From Silene noctiflora (taxonomy: Eukaryota > Streptophyta > Magnoliopsida > Caryophyllales > Caryophyllaceae), in the NCBI GenBank assembly GCA_009801015.1, contig VHZZ01009813.1:33077-58054 (forward strand): a stretch of 24,978 nucleotides of DNA. Direction: 5' to 3'. The notes under the pieces were generated by a model. That model was not told the origin of the DNA and did no database searches. It was given only the letters and a program-made list of their open reading frames with translations. Each line of letters starts with the position of its first letter. The first letter of the stretch is position 1. A program made the translations under genes and the position numbers. Shown piece by piece: positions 1-9,956 of the stretch.

Positions 1-819
1 ATACCAACAAATGCACCACATATGAGGTTGTACCTATTTGTTCGATACGTGGTGTCGAAAATGACAACCTGATGGTATAACAAGTAATCCTCTTTCATCA
101 TAGAATCACGCCAAAACACATTACATAACCTACCATCGTCACCAAACTGAACACGGAAAAAAAAAAAAACAGGATCCTCCGCTTATCTACTCGCCAACAA
201 AGTCATTCGTGTTGACGCGTCACCACCCTCGATTTTCTTCATCTTAAGCCTATGAACAAAGTTAATGTGGTCTCTTTTTGTGTGCCCCACCAAACCTTCA
301 TCACCAGCGGTTTGGGCTGCAATCCTATACTGCACGGTAGGCAGGACCATAGCTTCCGTCATGACCTCAATAAACTCACCCTCAGCATCTGTAATTTTCC
401 TCTCAGAACGATGGTGATGCTGCCAATCTAGTGGAGTTAGCGGATGATTGTGTTCACGAACATGGCTCCACACTTCCCATGCTCCCTGTTTATTCACTTG
501 GACCCTTACATCAGCTTTGCAGAAACATCGGGTCTTAACATGTTTCCTCCCCTGGCCATTTGTCGAAATACTTGCCTCTTTGTTCTTTCCATTGTCATGC
601 TGACCTTCACAAGAACAAACAAAGTATCTCTCAAATTCAGGGGCTCCCGGAACATCAGCCCTACGAAGTCCGCTTTTCCTAATGATAAAACCAATTGCCT
701 AAGAATGCTTTTTGTATAACTCGTACAAATCCTCCCACTTCTCAGCCACAACACCCACTAAAGATCCTGAAGCATCAATGACTACGAACAAACAAAACAT
801 GGTAACATAATTATACAAT

Positions 820-2171
820 TGATGCGTACAATTTTCATAGAGTTTCTACACTATTTTAGCACGCATTTCTATGCAAACTAGTAGCATCTTGCTACCGCTT
901 TCCCCCGAATAGACTACTTTGGTTCGTTTTGTATTTGTTGCAGGAATGAGTCGGACTTGGTAGAAACAAGCCTAAACTTGTCTTCGGAGCCGCATTTAGG
1001 AGATCAGGAGAGTTAGAGCTCGGAAACTATCATTTTAGGATGCGCACGGAGGAGCACAGACTCGGATGGAGTGAAGACTGGAGCTGCTTTGTCTAGATTT
1101 TAGTCGATCGACTAATGTTGATGGTCGATCGACCGTTTGCATCTCTGTTTTAGTCGATCGACTAGTTGTGGTAGTCGATCGACCGCTCTCACTTCTGTTT
1201 TAGTCGATCGACTAAGTTGAGACAGTCGATCGACTGTTTTTGTTCTGGCCGAGCTGTAAGCTTGTTTAACTCGGCCCATTAGTGGATGTTTTAGGTCAAA
1301 TGACTTTTGGAGGTACTTAAGAGAGGGGGAAAACAGTGAGAAGACATATCTTAATTTCTGAAAAAAGCACTAGACGTTACTTTGTTACATTTATTTTGAG
1401 ATCTGTAATTTATAATCTTTCAGCCTTAATTCGGTAATTAATCTTCGTTTGTTCTTTCATTTGAATTTTTCTTCTCTTCTCGTAGTGTTCTTCTCTATTC
1501 CTTTCTAGCGTTTCGTTTGAATCTTGATTTTGCCCGTCGTTCTAGTTATGTTTAATTCAATTGCTTTATTCGTTATTTCCTTAGTAGATTTCAACATACG
1601 TAGCTAATTCTCTAATGCTAGGGTTTAGGGGAGCCATGGTCTAGTAATGTGATGTTGTTTGGTTTTGGATCTGTTTCGTTCTGTATTAGAATTGCTAATC
1701 ACATCTTTTACCGTAATTAATTGATTATGTGCACGTGATCGGTTAGTTAATTTGTTAAGCCTTGATCTAGATTGCGAGATTGATTAAGGTGAGATCTAGT
1801 TGTGAACGATAGGAATACCTTTTTGGTTTTCTAGGGGAATAGTTGACCGAAAGGAACTGTTCAGTACCCTTCTGACTATTTACGTTATCGATCTCTGACC
1901 TTTGCCTTCTGAACACTATTGACCGTGGTGAACCGGTAATCCTGACTGTTCCTTTTATATTGTTTTTAAACCCGTTTATTGTTTGCTTGCCTTTATTTAT
2001 TGCCTTAGTTTAGATGAACAAACAAATCAAACCTCATTTCAGTTACCCAGACAAATTCTAAGCTGACTTTTAGAACATAGTTGTCTCCCTGTGGATACGA
2101 TCCCGACTTCCCTAGCTGCATTAGTTAGAGACCAGTTGGTTATCTTTGGTAGGTATACGATTAGCCTGTCA
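820..2171 (+). mobile_element. Solo LTR, Tat-like Ty3/gypsy family (LTR-A)
   Basis: The element begins TGATGCGTACAATTTT and ends TTAGCCTGTCA, with the direct repeat ACAAT on both sides (815-819 and 2172-2176), giving a 5-bp target-site duplication. No internal region, primer binding site or polypurine tract follows, so it is a solo LTR of 1,352 bp left by recombination. The tail carries CCCTGTGGATACGATCCC, common near the 3' end of Tat/Athila-type LTRs. It is homologous to the minus-strand LTR at 10835-12379, sharing the tail, GGTTTAGGGGAGCCATG and a palindrome cluster. Lineage assignment is inference. Confidence 0.75.
1101..1236. repeat. Array of six AGTCGATCGACT-type palindromes
   Basis: Six near-perfect 12-bp palindromes start at about 1101, 1123, 1151, 1173, 1201 and 1223. 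They form three pairs: 22 bp within a pair and 50 bp from pair to pair. Each pair is preceded by a TCTGTTTT-like or related T-rich string. The array lies in the first third of LTR-A, where promoter or enhancer sequence would be expected. The function is unknown. Confidence 0.85.
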
Positions 2172-2194
2172 ACAATATCTACACAGTTTAGCCA

Positions 2195-2289
2195 CAAGTG
2201 CTAACATAATTATACGATATGTTAACAATTGATCTATAAGTACTAACATAACTATTTCACCACACAATTGACTCATAAGTGCTAACATA
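2195..2289. repeat. Degenerate direct repeats in FRS intron
   Basis: The string AAGTGCTAACATA occurs at 2195-2207 and 2277-2289, with AAGTACTAACATA at 2238-2250, so the units are about 40 bp apart. A related piece, GGTAACATAATTATAC, sits just left of LTR-A at 801-816, so the LTR landed in this small repeat tract. The rest of the intron (2290-2859) is AT-rich and holds nothing else I recognise. Confidence 0.6.
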
Positions 2290-2980
2290 TGTCTCAAAGA
2301 ACGCATTTAATGCAACTACTAAAATCACAAAAGTGATATTAATGCTCTAATCATGAGATCATCATAGTACATGCATTAAAAGCAATCATTGGATAATGTG
2401 GTAACATAATGAAACAAGTCTTAATAGTTATAACGAGGATTCAACTATTTCATCAGACATATAAGGCAGAAATGGTGACATATATTTCAGAAAGTGGATT
2501 AAATGCAACAGTCCAATGAAAAAACAATATTAATGCCCCAATGATCATCACAATCATATGACATCGAATAAATATCTTCATCACATTGAATGCAATGATT
2601 GAATAACAAAAAAAGACAATAAAATAACAAATACTTTAGAAAAAAAGTGTACACAAAAACAACTTAAAACCCTACATGTTAAGAACAAATCCAAATAATT
2701 GATTACGATATATACATTAAACACACATAATTCATCACACAATAAATTCATTCATTCAAACTACTTTCATGCATCAAATTCGTTCAAAATGATTTGTATA
2801 AATAATCACTACCATGCATACAAGTTTATTCAAAGATCTCATTAATGTATGTTACTCACCATCATTACTACGCACATTGATCACATCATCGTTATTACCT
2901 ACGACATGAGAGTCCGCCTCAACAATGTCCTCGAATTCGTTCTCTACAATGATAATCTCACCACAATTATTCGACTCCAT

Positions 2981-3671
2981 TCTCTGAGAAAGACCGAAAT
3001 TAAGACGGTTTTATGAAGACATAGATCGTCATATGTGAAAATAAAGATTTATTGTGTGATGAATATAAGAGTTTTATGAAGAAATATAAGAGTTTTTTTT
3101 TGTAATTGTATTGTTTATTGTTGGTTTTGATGAAGAAGGAATTAGGTCAGTTTGTATGCATGGAAGAACAAATATAAGACTGATTGACGTAGTGCGGATT
3201 TAGCATTAATGAATTGTACTGTTGGCTATTAAAAAAATACACAAGTAGGCTTAGTAATGTCGGCTCATTAATGCATTTCCACTCCAATCTGATTTGAGCC
3301 TGATTCGTTTAGTGAAAAATGGGTTGGTTTGGTCCGTCTTATTGTTTCAGACGGTCTGAAATAAGAATTTGTATAATTCTATACATTTGATTGAAATATA
3401 CCTCACATTATCCCCAAATACATAGAATCAAATGGAATAGAGGGAGCAAGCCATTGATAGTGAAATTGATTATAAAAAATAAAAATAACATAACAGTAAG
3501 AAAATTAATAGAAGTACATATTAATATATTATGAATACATGACATTTGATGTTTCATCCATTTCTGGCGAACCCAACAGAGCAAACACTTTTTGTATGTA
3601 TCACAATACTTGAGGGAAAAAAGCGCCATTGTAGACTTTAGTTTTAAATACACACTTATAAGCGTTTCAAG
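2981..3671. other. Intergenic region between the two minus-strand loci
   Basis: This 690-bp AT-rich stretch should hold the 3' untranslated region and poly(A) site of the CpIscA gene (right end) and the promoter of the FRS gene (left end). The only structure is a short inverted repeat at 3338-3365, CTTATTGTTTCAGAC against GTCTGAAATAAG, which resembles a MITE end. A minus-strand ORF at 3408-3653 has no recognisable protein features. Confidence 0.5.
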
Positions 3672-6600
3672 CTAAGCAGCAAAAGATTTTCCACAGCTAC
3701 AAGTTTTCGAGGCATTAGGGTTTTGGAACGAGAAGCCTCCACCAATAAGTGCGTCATTGTAATCTAGCTCCATTCCATAGAGGAATAGGAGGCTCTTTGG
3801 ATCACATACTGCAATACAACCAAAAAAAGAAAACAAGTTGTCAGGATAATAAGGCTAGTTCCTCTCAAATGACTATATGAGACTAAGCATATTGGCATCC
3901 AAAAATGATGAATTAATTATATAATAGGAGAAAAACATGTGCAAATCCGGTATCTTACATCAGATGCAATGATCGCTTATCTAAAGGACAAGGGACAAAG
4001 AACTTTCATGATACTCTTAATTGTATCCAAACACCCACACCCCATTTGCCCTCCCCTTCCCTTACCTCCCTTTCTCTTATCTCTTTTCCCTTCCCCTCCA
4101 CTTTTGCTATCCAAACACACCAGGGTGTGTTTGGATAGCAACTGTGGAAGGAAAGGAAGGGGAGGGGGAATGAGGGAAGGGAAAGGGAGAGAAGGGGACG
4201 GGGAATGGGGTGTGGATACAATTTCTCTCCAAATCTTGCCTATTGTGGAGAGATTTTGATTTGCCTTGGAGGAGGGAAAATGAATCCCTCTAAATCCTTC
4301 CCCCTTCATTTCTCTCCACCCTTATTTGCTATCCAAACAAGAGATTTTAAATTTCTTAATCTCCCTCACTTTCTTTTCCCTCCAAATCTCCCAATCCAAA
4401 CACAACCTTAGGGTGTGTTTAAATGGGGGGATTTGGAGGGAAAGGAAAGAGAGGAAGAGTAGAGGATTTAAAATACCTTGTTTGGATAACAAATAAGGGT
4501 GGATGAAAATGGAGGGGAGAGATTTCGAGGGATCCATTTTCCCTCCTCCAAGACAAATCAAAATCTCTCCAACATAGGAAAAATTTGGAGGGAAATTGTA
4601 TCCGAACACTCATACCCCCTTCCCCTCCCTTCCCCTCCTATTTTGGTATCTAAACAAGATCTAGAGTTTTATGATATAAACATATAGTATAAGAATTCGT
4701 ATGTGGCACATTTGTAAGAGTACAACCAATCTACCTCCTTATGCACCAAATTATTGATTAGGGCACATGAAAAAACCATTAAACGGTAGTGTAATCATTC
4801 ACAAGGTGCAAGCTACTAGTTCAACATGTATTTTATAAAATGGTGTACAATGCATGTCAATACCCGAAAAGGAAATGGAAGGCGAGGAGGAGGAAGGGAT
4901 AAAATCCCTTTTTTGGGCAAATGAGGACAGAGAAATGGAGGGGGGAGGTATTTAGAGAGATCCATTTTCCCTCCTCCAAGGGAAATCAAAATCCCTCCAC
5001 CATAGGAAAGGGAGGGGAGAGAAGGGGTGGAGGAATGGAGTATGAGTGTGTGGATACAATTTCTCTCCAATTCTTTCCTATGATGGAGGGATTTTGATTT
5101 GCCTTGAGGAGGAAAATGGATCCCTCCATATCCGTCTCCTTTCCATTTCCTTCCTCTTATTTTCTAACCAAACAAGGAATTTTATTTCCCTTGCTCCCCA
5201 TCCCCTTCCTTTCCCTCCAAATCCCCCAATCCAAACAAGCTCTTAAGAACCTTTGTGCATTCTATGTTAAACAACGGGAACTTCAATCCCTCTTACTTCC
5301 AAATGTGCATGGTGCATGATTGTGTTCAGATAACCAAAATAGAATTTACTTTAGTACGTCAAAACTTTATCCCTTTTCTGAGTCCTCAATTACTCTTAGA
5401 AGAATATCTAAAGATTGGTCAATGGGAATAGGATGAGAGTCAGCCATAACTCACCAATGGTAAATCCGTTGAGCTCGATCACAGAGTCACCTGGCTTTGT
5501 ATTATCTCTGCTCTCAAAATCCATAATGTAGGACATGCCAGAACATCCACCTTGTTTCACGCCCACTCTTAAGCACACATCCTCACCCCGGTCAGATCTG
5601 ATCCTTCGTAAATGTTTCAAAGCATTGTCAGTGAGAGATATTGCTGGTGCCAAGCCCCCAGCAGGTACTGCTGAAACTTCACACAACAAATAAACAATAA
5701 CGATTTTAGTTAGTGAAAAACACCGATCACACAGATTCACTTCAGATAATCAGCAAGTCTGGAATACTATGATAAATAATGGCACAACCACACAGATTCA
5801 CTTCTGATAATCAGCAAGTCTGGAATACTATGATAAATAATGGCACACCAGAACAAATACTATGTGAGTTTACACAAATAATACTATATATTGAATCCTC
5901 AACTTTTAGACATAATTTGAGGAAGAACTATGCAATCTTAAACTTCAAGTCCATCGAGCACTTACACCCTCGTGCATTGTCTTAATTTTGGTAGAGATGA
6001 TTTACACAAATACGGAAATTCAAATTTGGCAGGGATAATGATGAAAATCTTGCCTATTTAAAGCTTAGGACGTAAAGGAGGTAAGTATTCCCCCCTAACC
6101 TTCACAAATAATTCTGAAATGACGATATATGAAGAGGCTGGTCCTACTTATGAACTTCACTAAACAAGCAAAGAAGCGGAGAACTCAAAAGAGCAAACGG
6201 AGAAATAAGACGTATATGTGAGCGGAATACGTGAAGCGTATCCTTAATAACTAATAAACGTAGAGCTCGATGAAATTGATTGATAAAAAACTTTTGGGTA
6301 TCATAGGCCATGGACCAGATTAAGTGCATGCTCTGCACGTCCAAAGCAGCGAGAAATTTTGAACATCAAGAATATCTTCAATTGGCTAAAAGTTTGGCTA
6401 TGAAGGCCGATGAACTCCATGGCATGTTGTCGACTGAAGCCAGAATGTGAGTAATCACTGAGATCTAACTAGCGAAACAATCATTCAAGTAACTCTACTA
6501 TCAAAACTCAAAGATGACACCTTCCTCGAACAATCCATTTCGTACCTAATATGTTTATATATTCGTGCAAATACATGAAAAAAAACATCCATTTTCCTTC

Positions 6601-7451
6601 TCTTCAAAAATCAAGGATAGTGTCAGAACACTAAACTAAAACTAAAACTGCTGTTAAAGTTAAAATCCTATTATGCAATATGACGGTCCAACAACAAGTT
6701 TAGCTCCCATGATCGGATACATTTCTTGACACAATGTTCATTGTGCGTCATTGGTAGACAGCCTCTCTGCATTAACTTAACAGAGGGGCAAGGCTGTGTA
6801 CATACAAACACCCTTTCTTTGTGGACGTCTTTTAGACAGTAGGGTGATGTTTTTCTTAAATGCCTTTCTAATGTGAAGTGCTCCGTAGCATTTACCAGAC
6901 GACAATTCTCAATGCAGTTTTCATTATGTGCTATTTGGAGACAGTCTCTCTGTGTTTACTTACACAGGAGAAACTGAGAAAGGCTGCGTATACCCAACCC
7001 CATATGGCCAAATCCTGCTCATTGTAGGGCAAAGGGAACCTCCGAGGTACTAGGGTAATTTTTTTTTCAAAACCATAAAATTTAAGAACTTGAATAAAAT
7101 ATCATACAATGTCGGGCTTAATCATTCAACTAAGCTGAAAAACCCGATCAACCAAAAACCCATCACCAGAACACGCCGAATTTCAAAGACAAACGTAGTA
7201 AGAACTAAGAACAATCAAATAAATTGAAAGTCAAACAATCGAAATTGAAATTGAGTAAAGCAAAAAAGAGGCGTAGAGAAAGTACCAGAAGGAGAAGCTG
7301 ATGATTGAATAGAGAGACGGTTGAAGCGATTGTAATTGGAGTTGAAGGAGATAGAAAAGGGTTTGCAATTAAAGGGCAATGAAATGGATGAAGTTTTTAG
7401 GGGTAAATTGTAAATTGGGGAAGAAGATCGCAATGTTGCAGGAAATGCCAT
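3672..7451 (-). CDS. CPISCA: Chloroplast iron-sulfur assembly protein CpIscA (A-type carrier, SufA-like), three exons
   Basis: A-type carriers accept Fe-S clusters from the plastid SUF scaffold and pass them to target proteins in the stroma. Exons on the minus strand: 7451-7286, 5670-5455 and 3808-3672. All junctions are GT/AG and phases match (166+216+137 nt), giving 172 aa, close to the length of the Arabidopsis plastid protein. Residues 1-55 are Ser/Thr/Asn/Phe-rich with almost no acidic residues ([18 protein letters not shown]), as in a plastid transit peptide. The A-type domain runs from about residue 64 ([14 protein letters not shown]). The three cluster-binding cysteines are present: Cys98 in [10 protein letters not shown], and Cys164 and Cys166 in CSCGKSFAA at the C-terminus. 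[20 protein letters not shown] and [13 protein letters not shown] are typical of the family. The acceptor of exon 2 could shift by 3 nt (5667), losing one residue. All signature residues are intact, so it is probably functional. I saw no clear TATA box upstream of the start codon. Confidence 0.95.
4023..4125 (-). mobile_element. Partial MITE, inverted partner of the next copy
   Basis: A C/T-rich segment ends GCTATCCAAACACACC and meets its mirror image (AGGGTGTGTTTGGATAGC) at 4124-4126. About 100 bp on each side can pair, giving a near-perfect hairpin centred on the junction. It lies in intron 2 of the CpIscA gene. Confidence 0.7.
4126..4410 (+). mobile_element. MITE with GGGTGTGTTTGGAT terminal inverted repeats
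   Basis: This 285-bp unit starts AGGGTGTGTTTGGATAGC and ends CCCAATCCAAACACAACC, an inverted repeat of the start. It has no coding capacity. The purine-rich left part and pyrimidine-rich right part enclose the family core ATTTTGATTTGCCTTGGAGG. Superfamily not assigned. It lies in CpIscA intron 2. Confidence 0.7.
4411..4660 (-). mobile_element. MITE copy of the same family, inverted
   Basis: It starts GGGTGTGTTTAAATGG and ends at about GGTATCTAAACAAGATC. Its reverse complement aligns along its length with the copy at 4126-4410, including the core CCTCCAAGACAAATCAAAAT in antisense. The two copies abut head to head and could fold on each other in the pre-mRNA. Confidence 0.7.
4855..5245. mobile_element. 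Compound of two inverted copies of the same MITE family
   Basis: The block has an antisense core at about 4960-5000 (CCTCCAAGGGAAATCAAAAT) and a sense core at about 5085-5125 (GGATTTTGATTTGCCTTGAG). It ends CCCCCAATCCAAACAAGC. The two halves are mostly mutually complementary. It probably reflects one MITE inserted into, or rearranged with, another. It lies in intron 2 of the CpIscA gene. Confidence 0.6.
5728..5849. repeat. Tandem duplication, 2 x 61 bp
   Basis: Two adjacent copies (5728-5788 and 5789-5849) begin CACACAGATTCACTTC and differ at very few positions. They lie in intron 1 of the CpIscA gene, about 60 bp from the exon 2 acceptor. This looks like a recent local duplication with no coding effect. 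Confidence 0.85.
6741..7069 (+). mobile_element. Two SINE-like fragments in CpIscA intron 1
   Basis: Two related segments (about 6741-6855 and 6921-7069) share TTGGAGACAGTCTCTCTG or TTGGTAGACAGCCTCTCTG and then AAGGCTGCGTATACCC or AAGGCTGTGTACATAC. The second runs on to a GGGAACCTCCGAGG block and a poly-T end. This order resembles the 3' body of known plant tRNA-derived SINEs. No A/B box head is clear, so both are treated as truncated. Confidence 0.45.
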
Positions 7452-7690
7452 TTTTCGTTCAACACAATTTTGGGTATTGTATCCTTCAGGAAATGCTTAA
7501 AGACAAAACACTAGTTTTTCAGACAGATTTTTTATTACTTTATTTCGTGAAGTAGGAAGAAAGTGGAGGGAAAATCCAAGTCCGTTAGATTTCTTGTTGG
7601 AAACTACGAGGATTAAAGTGTTGTTTAGGGTTGGATTGCAAAAATTAGCCTGGACAAATTTTTTGTCATAATTCTTATATTGTTAGGATT
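7452..7690. other. Upstream region of the CpIscA gene
   Basis: About 240 bp of AT-rich sequence lies between the CpIscA start codon and the mobile-element block. It must hold the 5' untranslated region and core promoter. I could not pick out a convincing TATA box. Confidence 0.4.
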
Positions 7691-7699
7691 AGATCATGT

Positions 7700-8160
7700 T
7701 ATTTTACCCTTAATTTTGTTGAACTTTTTTAAACTGCATTTCTAAGATTTAAATTTTTCGGAACTGTATTTATAGATCTGAATTTTAGATATGAACTGAA
7801 CTAAATTGATAGGATTTGAATTTTTCTTAACTGAACTGTTAGAATCTGAACTGAATTTATAGGAGGTAAACTTTTCTGAAATTAAGGCCTTGTTCTTTTG
7901 ACTTAAAGTCACCTCATTTAATTTCAGTTCAGATCCTATAAGTTTAGTTTAGAAAAGTTAGGCCAGTTCAGTTCATATCCTTTAAGTTCAGTTCAAACTG
8001 TTCAGCAAAACCAAGTTCAGTTCAGAAAAGTTCAACAAAAATTCAAATCCTATAAGTTTAGAGAAGTTAAGATCCGATAACTGCAGTTCAGAAAAGTTCA
8101 GCAAAATTAAAGTTCAGTTCAGAAAAATTCAGATCCTGTAAATTTAGTTCAGAAACTTTA
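7700..8160. repeat. Foldback of degenerate CAGTTCAG repeats
   Basis: From 7915 to 8160 the plus strand repeats variants of CAGTTCAGATCCTATAAGTT and AGTTCAGAAAAGTTCAG. From about 7700 to 7880 the reverse complement appears (AACTGAATTTATAGG, AACTTTTCTGAA). The two arms meet at the TIR-like GGCCTTGTTCTTTT at 7886. Simple low-complexity expansion and MITE subterminal repeats are both possible. Confidence 0.55.
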
Positions 8161-8170
8161 AGTTAACTTA

Positions 8171-8967
8171 CTAATTTTAATCTCGTGCAAAAAAATGCAC
8201 GGGTTGATTTTTAGATTAGGACATACGAAAATGTTTTTTATTTTAATGATTTTGTCTATAAATGTTTTTCTTTTTTAAAGTTTACCGTACTTTTTTATCT
8301 CTGCAATTTTGCAAAATAATCGATTTACTTAGGAATCCTAATCATTCTATTTCAGAATGATGGTTTTTATTTTAAATTTTTTTAACTTTTATGTTGTATT
8401 TATCATAATAATTTTTGAGTAATATTTTTTTTCAATATTTAATATAATTTTTTTTACATTTTATTTAAACGATTTTTTTAATGGAATAATATGATTACTG
8501 AAATGAATGAGCGATTTGATATTGATTATTTTTCACCATATTAAAACAATATTGGTTATTAAGATTTATTCCTTTTTTTGTAAGTTTTTTATTTTGTAGA
8601 AATTTTTATTTTGTATAATTATATCACTAATTTTTTCTATTCACTAAAATCATACGATAAGAGTATAATTAAATATATGAGTGTGTTACTCATGAAATCA
8701 AGCAATTGTACTAATTTGTAGAAACTTCAAATAAAGCAATAATTAAAATGATAATTGAAACATGGGGGCCCCTACAAAAAAAGTTGTTTTTCCATCCTTT
8801 AAACTCGGGAGTCAATCATATCTCTCTAAATGTTTTAGCTATTATAGTATAGAGATTGATAATTGAAACATGGGGGGGCCTACAAAAAAAAGTTATTTTT
8901 TCCATCCTTTAAACTCAGGAGTCAATCACATCTCTCTAAATGTTTTAGTTTTTATAGTATAGAGATT
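8171..8967 (-). mobile_element. Non-autonomous Helitron (797 bp)
   Basis: On the minus strand the element starts TCTCTATACTATAAAAAC after an A at 8968. It ends in a hairpin, CCCGTGCA-TTTTTT-TGCACGAG (8203-8182), followed by a short spacer and TTAG before T. That matches the Helitron pattern (5' TC, 3' hairpin then CTRR, insertion between A and T) apart from one base in CTRR. It has no Rep/helicase coding. Confidence 0.6.
8750..8967 (-). repeat. Tandem duplication of the Helitron 5' end, about 2 x 108 bp
   Basis: Units 8750-8857 and 8858-8967 each contain GATAATTGAAACATGGGGG, then ATCCTTTAAACTC and TAGTATAGAGATT. On the minus strand each unit begins TCTCTATACTATA, so the Helitron carries two successive 5' termini. 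Confidence 0.8.
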
Positions 8968-9404
8968 ATACGGAGTATTAAATCATTTATGTTAGACTCG
9001 TTAACTACTAATTAATAAAAATTAACATAATTTATAAAAGAAGACATTCTTAAACCGTGGGACGATCCACTTTTATATATAAAATAAATTATTCTTTTAA
9101 TGCTAATATATGAGTTTCCCTCTCACATATTTTATTGTTATATTAATTAGTTACATATCAATATATCATACATATATAATTAAGTTAAATACCATACACT
9201 AATTATGCCTTCAAGCTAAGTAGATAATCATTTTATAGTTATGAAAATGAAGACTCATATTAAACATCCTAGAATTTTGTAACTTACAGTAATCTTTAAT
9301 AAGATTAGATGTACAACTACATTTATTAGGAGAAATATTTGGCGAGGAAGATGGAAATGAAAAAGAAAGAGATACGAAAAAGGATATGATGGAAATAAAG
9401 GATT
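8968..9404. other. AT-rich filler
   Basis: No gene, tandem array or element end is visible here. The interval lies between the Helitron and the large foldback. Confidence 0.4.
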
Positions 9405-9945
9405 AAGAAAAAATGTAATACGTGAACAAAAGAATGTATATAAAGAGATAATTTTATTATCTTATTTTGTATTTCATCCTATATATATTTTTTTTGTCAA
9501 TAATATCTTTAAAAAATAAAGATAATAATAATTAAGTTAAGTTAAATTAATTTAAGCTAATTTCAGAACCTTAAGTAGTTCACTTTAGAAAAGTTTAGCT
9601 TCTATAAGTTCAGTTCAGATCTTATAAGTTCAATTCAGAAAAGTTCAGATCCTATAAGTTCAGAAAAATTCAGATACTATAAGTCCAATTCAGAAAAATT
9701 TAGATCCTATAAATTCAATTCGTAAAAGTTTAGCAAAATTAAGTTTAAAAGAACATGGCCTAACTTATAGGAATTGAACTTAACTTAAAATAAATTAATT
9801 TAACTTAATTTAATTATTAGTATCTTTACTTTCTAAAGATATTATTGACAAAAAAAATATATAAGGTGTGAAATACAAAATAATAAGATAATAAAATTTT
9901 CTCTTTATATACATTATTTTGTTCACGTATTACATCTTTTTTTTA
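9405..9945. repeat. Large foldback with about 160-bp arms
   Basis: The left arm (about 9405-9560) contains TGTAATACGTGAACAAAAG, then TTATCTTATTTTGTATTTC and GTCAATAATATCTTTA. The right arm (about 9775-9945) is its reverse complement, with AAAGATATTATTGAC, GAAATACAAAATAATAAGAT and GTTCACGTATTACAT. The loop (9560-9770) is filled with CAGTTCAG-type repeats and the GAACATGGCC end. This is a foldback/MITE structure with no coding capacity. Confidence 0.75.
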
Positions 9946-9956
9946 ATCATCTTGTG

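Larger units (their letters stand above)
1..2980 (-). pseudogene. FAR1/FHY3-related (FRS) transcription factor, partial, interrupted
   Basis: Seen: exon 1 (2980-2860) reads MESNNCGEIIIVENEFED and is acidic, ending at a GTGAGT donor with one base of the next codon. Exon 2 starts at 781 after an AG acceptor and keeps the frame: VIDASGSLVGVVAEKWEDLY, then IIRKSGLRRADVPG, YFVCSCEGQHD, RCFCKADVRV and the HNHPLTP block of the FAR1 zinc-binding domain. RDHINFVHRLKMKKIEGGDAS follows, and from 170 to 1 FFRVQFGDDGRLCNVFWRDS and FDTTYRTNRYNL, the start of the MULE-type transposase domain. Known: FRS proteins are domesticated MULE transposases that act as nuclear transcription factors. Odd: the frame is open except for TAG at 699-701 and TAA at 183-185, so a full product is unlikely. 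The intron holds a solo LTR. The C-terminal half lies outside the window. A MULE transposase rather than a host FRS gene cannot be excluded. The two-exon model is inferred from splice motifs and phase. Confidence 0.8.
7886..9760. mobile_element. TIR element flanked by TAA (PIF/Harbinger- or Tourist-like)
   Basis: The left end is GGCCTTGTTCTTTTGACTT. The right end, read inward, is GGCCATGTTCTTTTAAACTT. TAA lies directly outside each end (7883-7885 and 9761-9763), as expected for the 3-bp target sites of PIF/Harbinger elements. The interior has no transposase and holds a nested Helitron. The two ends could instead belong to different short MITEs, because both are surrounded by the same CAGTTCAG repeats. 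Confidence 0.45.

Noticed and set aside
3939-4309. ORFs of about 106-110 codons on both strands
   Set aside because: They are translations of the purine/pyrimidine-rich MITE inside the CpIscA intron.
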